This document shows, piece by piece, positions 6,123 to 6,194 of a stretch of DNA of 6,194 nucleotides (positions are counted from its first letter, which is position 1; each line of letters begins with the position of its first letter). Source of the DNA: an uncultured Oscillospiraceae bacterium. GTDB lineage: Bacteria > Bacillota > Clostridia > Oscillospirales > Ruminococcaceae. The translations under genes were made by a program, and so were the position numbers. The DNA lies in NCBI GenBank assembly GCA_900546885.1, contig UREN01000097.1:1-6194 (forward strand), written 5' to 3'. Below the pieces are notes generated by a model, which worked only from the letters and a program-made list of their open reading frames with translations, was not told the DNA's origin and ran no database searches.

Positions 6123-6169
6123 TCCGGAATGCATCTTAGGCTTATAAGGCGTAATCCGGCAAATGCATC
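6123..6169. repeat. Short imperfect direct repeat upstream of the last gene
   Basis: TCCGG followed by AATGCATC occurs at 6123-6135 and again, with two extra bases in the middle, at 6155-6169. Each copy contains the palindrome ATGCAT. A further palindrome, CTTATAAG (6141-6148), lies between them. The copies are about three helical turns apart, just upstream of a ribosome binding site. This could be an operator pair; chance is possible at this length. Confidence 0.4.
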
Positions 6170-6187
6170 GAATAGGAGGAGAAGTGC

Positions 6188-6194
6188 ATGGGAG
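6188..6194 (+). CDS. Start of a further gene, cut by the window end
   Basis: AGGAGGAG (6174-6181) stands 6 bases before an ATG at 6188-6190, ideal spacing for translation initiation. Only Met-Gly and one more base are visible, so nothing can be said of the product. It would be transcribed away from the nup operon, after the tRNA terminator, and presumably has its own promoter between 6100 and 6173, where I see no convincing -35/-10 pair. Confidence 0.5.

Noticed and set aside
6135..6170. Resemblance to enterobacterial REP/BIME elements (TAGGC...TAAGGCG...TCCGGCA)
   Set aside because: The match is partial and lacks the internal inverted arm of a REP stem-loop. The surrounding genes and tRNA are not enterobacterial, so it is taken as coincidence.

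Overview
The window looks like one end of a draft contig from a Gram-positive Firmicute, most likely a moderately GC-rich Clostridia of the gut Oscillospiraceae/Lachnospiraceae kind. This is an inference. It rests on strong AGGAGG-type ribosome binding sites, near-consensus sigma-A promoters, a Bacillus-type nucleoside ABC transporter (NupOPQ), a Pdp-type pyrimidine-nucleoside phosphorylase and a tRNA with an encoded CCA end. No species can be named from the sequence alone.

Layout from left to right. Positions 1-69 are not biological: a T-run followed by a complete Illumina TruSeq universal (P5) adapter. From 70 to 553 on the minus strand is the 5' part of a LysR-family regulator gene. It is cut by the adapter junction, which also supplies two of the three bases of its apparent stop codon. 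An AT-rich spacer (554-745) holds the lysR promoter, an inverted repeat and the intrinsic terminator of the next transcription unit. From 746 to 5792, all on the minus strand and read right to left, lies nupO-nupP-nupQ-pdp: an ABC ATPase, two membrane permeases and pyrimidine-nucleoside phosphorylase. The nupO/nupP and nupP/nupQ junctions are 4-base ATGA overlaps. A strong terminator-like hairpin stands between nupQ and pdp. A promoter upstream of nupO lies back to back with a near-perfect promoter driving a plus-strand tRNA-Leu(UAG) gene at 5954-6038. The tRNA is followed by its own terminator-like hairpin and then a well-placed Shine-Dalgarno and ATG, where a further gene begins just before the window ends.

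Working together: NupO hydrolyses ATP to drive nucleoside import through the NupP/NupQ channel. Pdp then splits imported pyrimidine nucleosides with phosphate into base and (deoxy)ribose-1-phosphate, giving bases for salvage and sugar phosphate for carbon. The substrate-binding lipoprotein (BmpA/NupN type) that such importers need is absent from the operon and must lie elsewhere if the importer works.

I see no previously undescribed system here. The points most worth a second look are the adapter artefact with its false stop codon, the missing binding-protein gene, the hairpin that may attenuate pdp relative to the transporter, and the composition shift between lysR and the nup operon.
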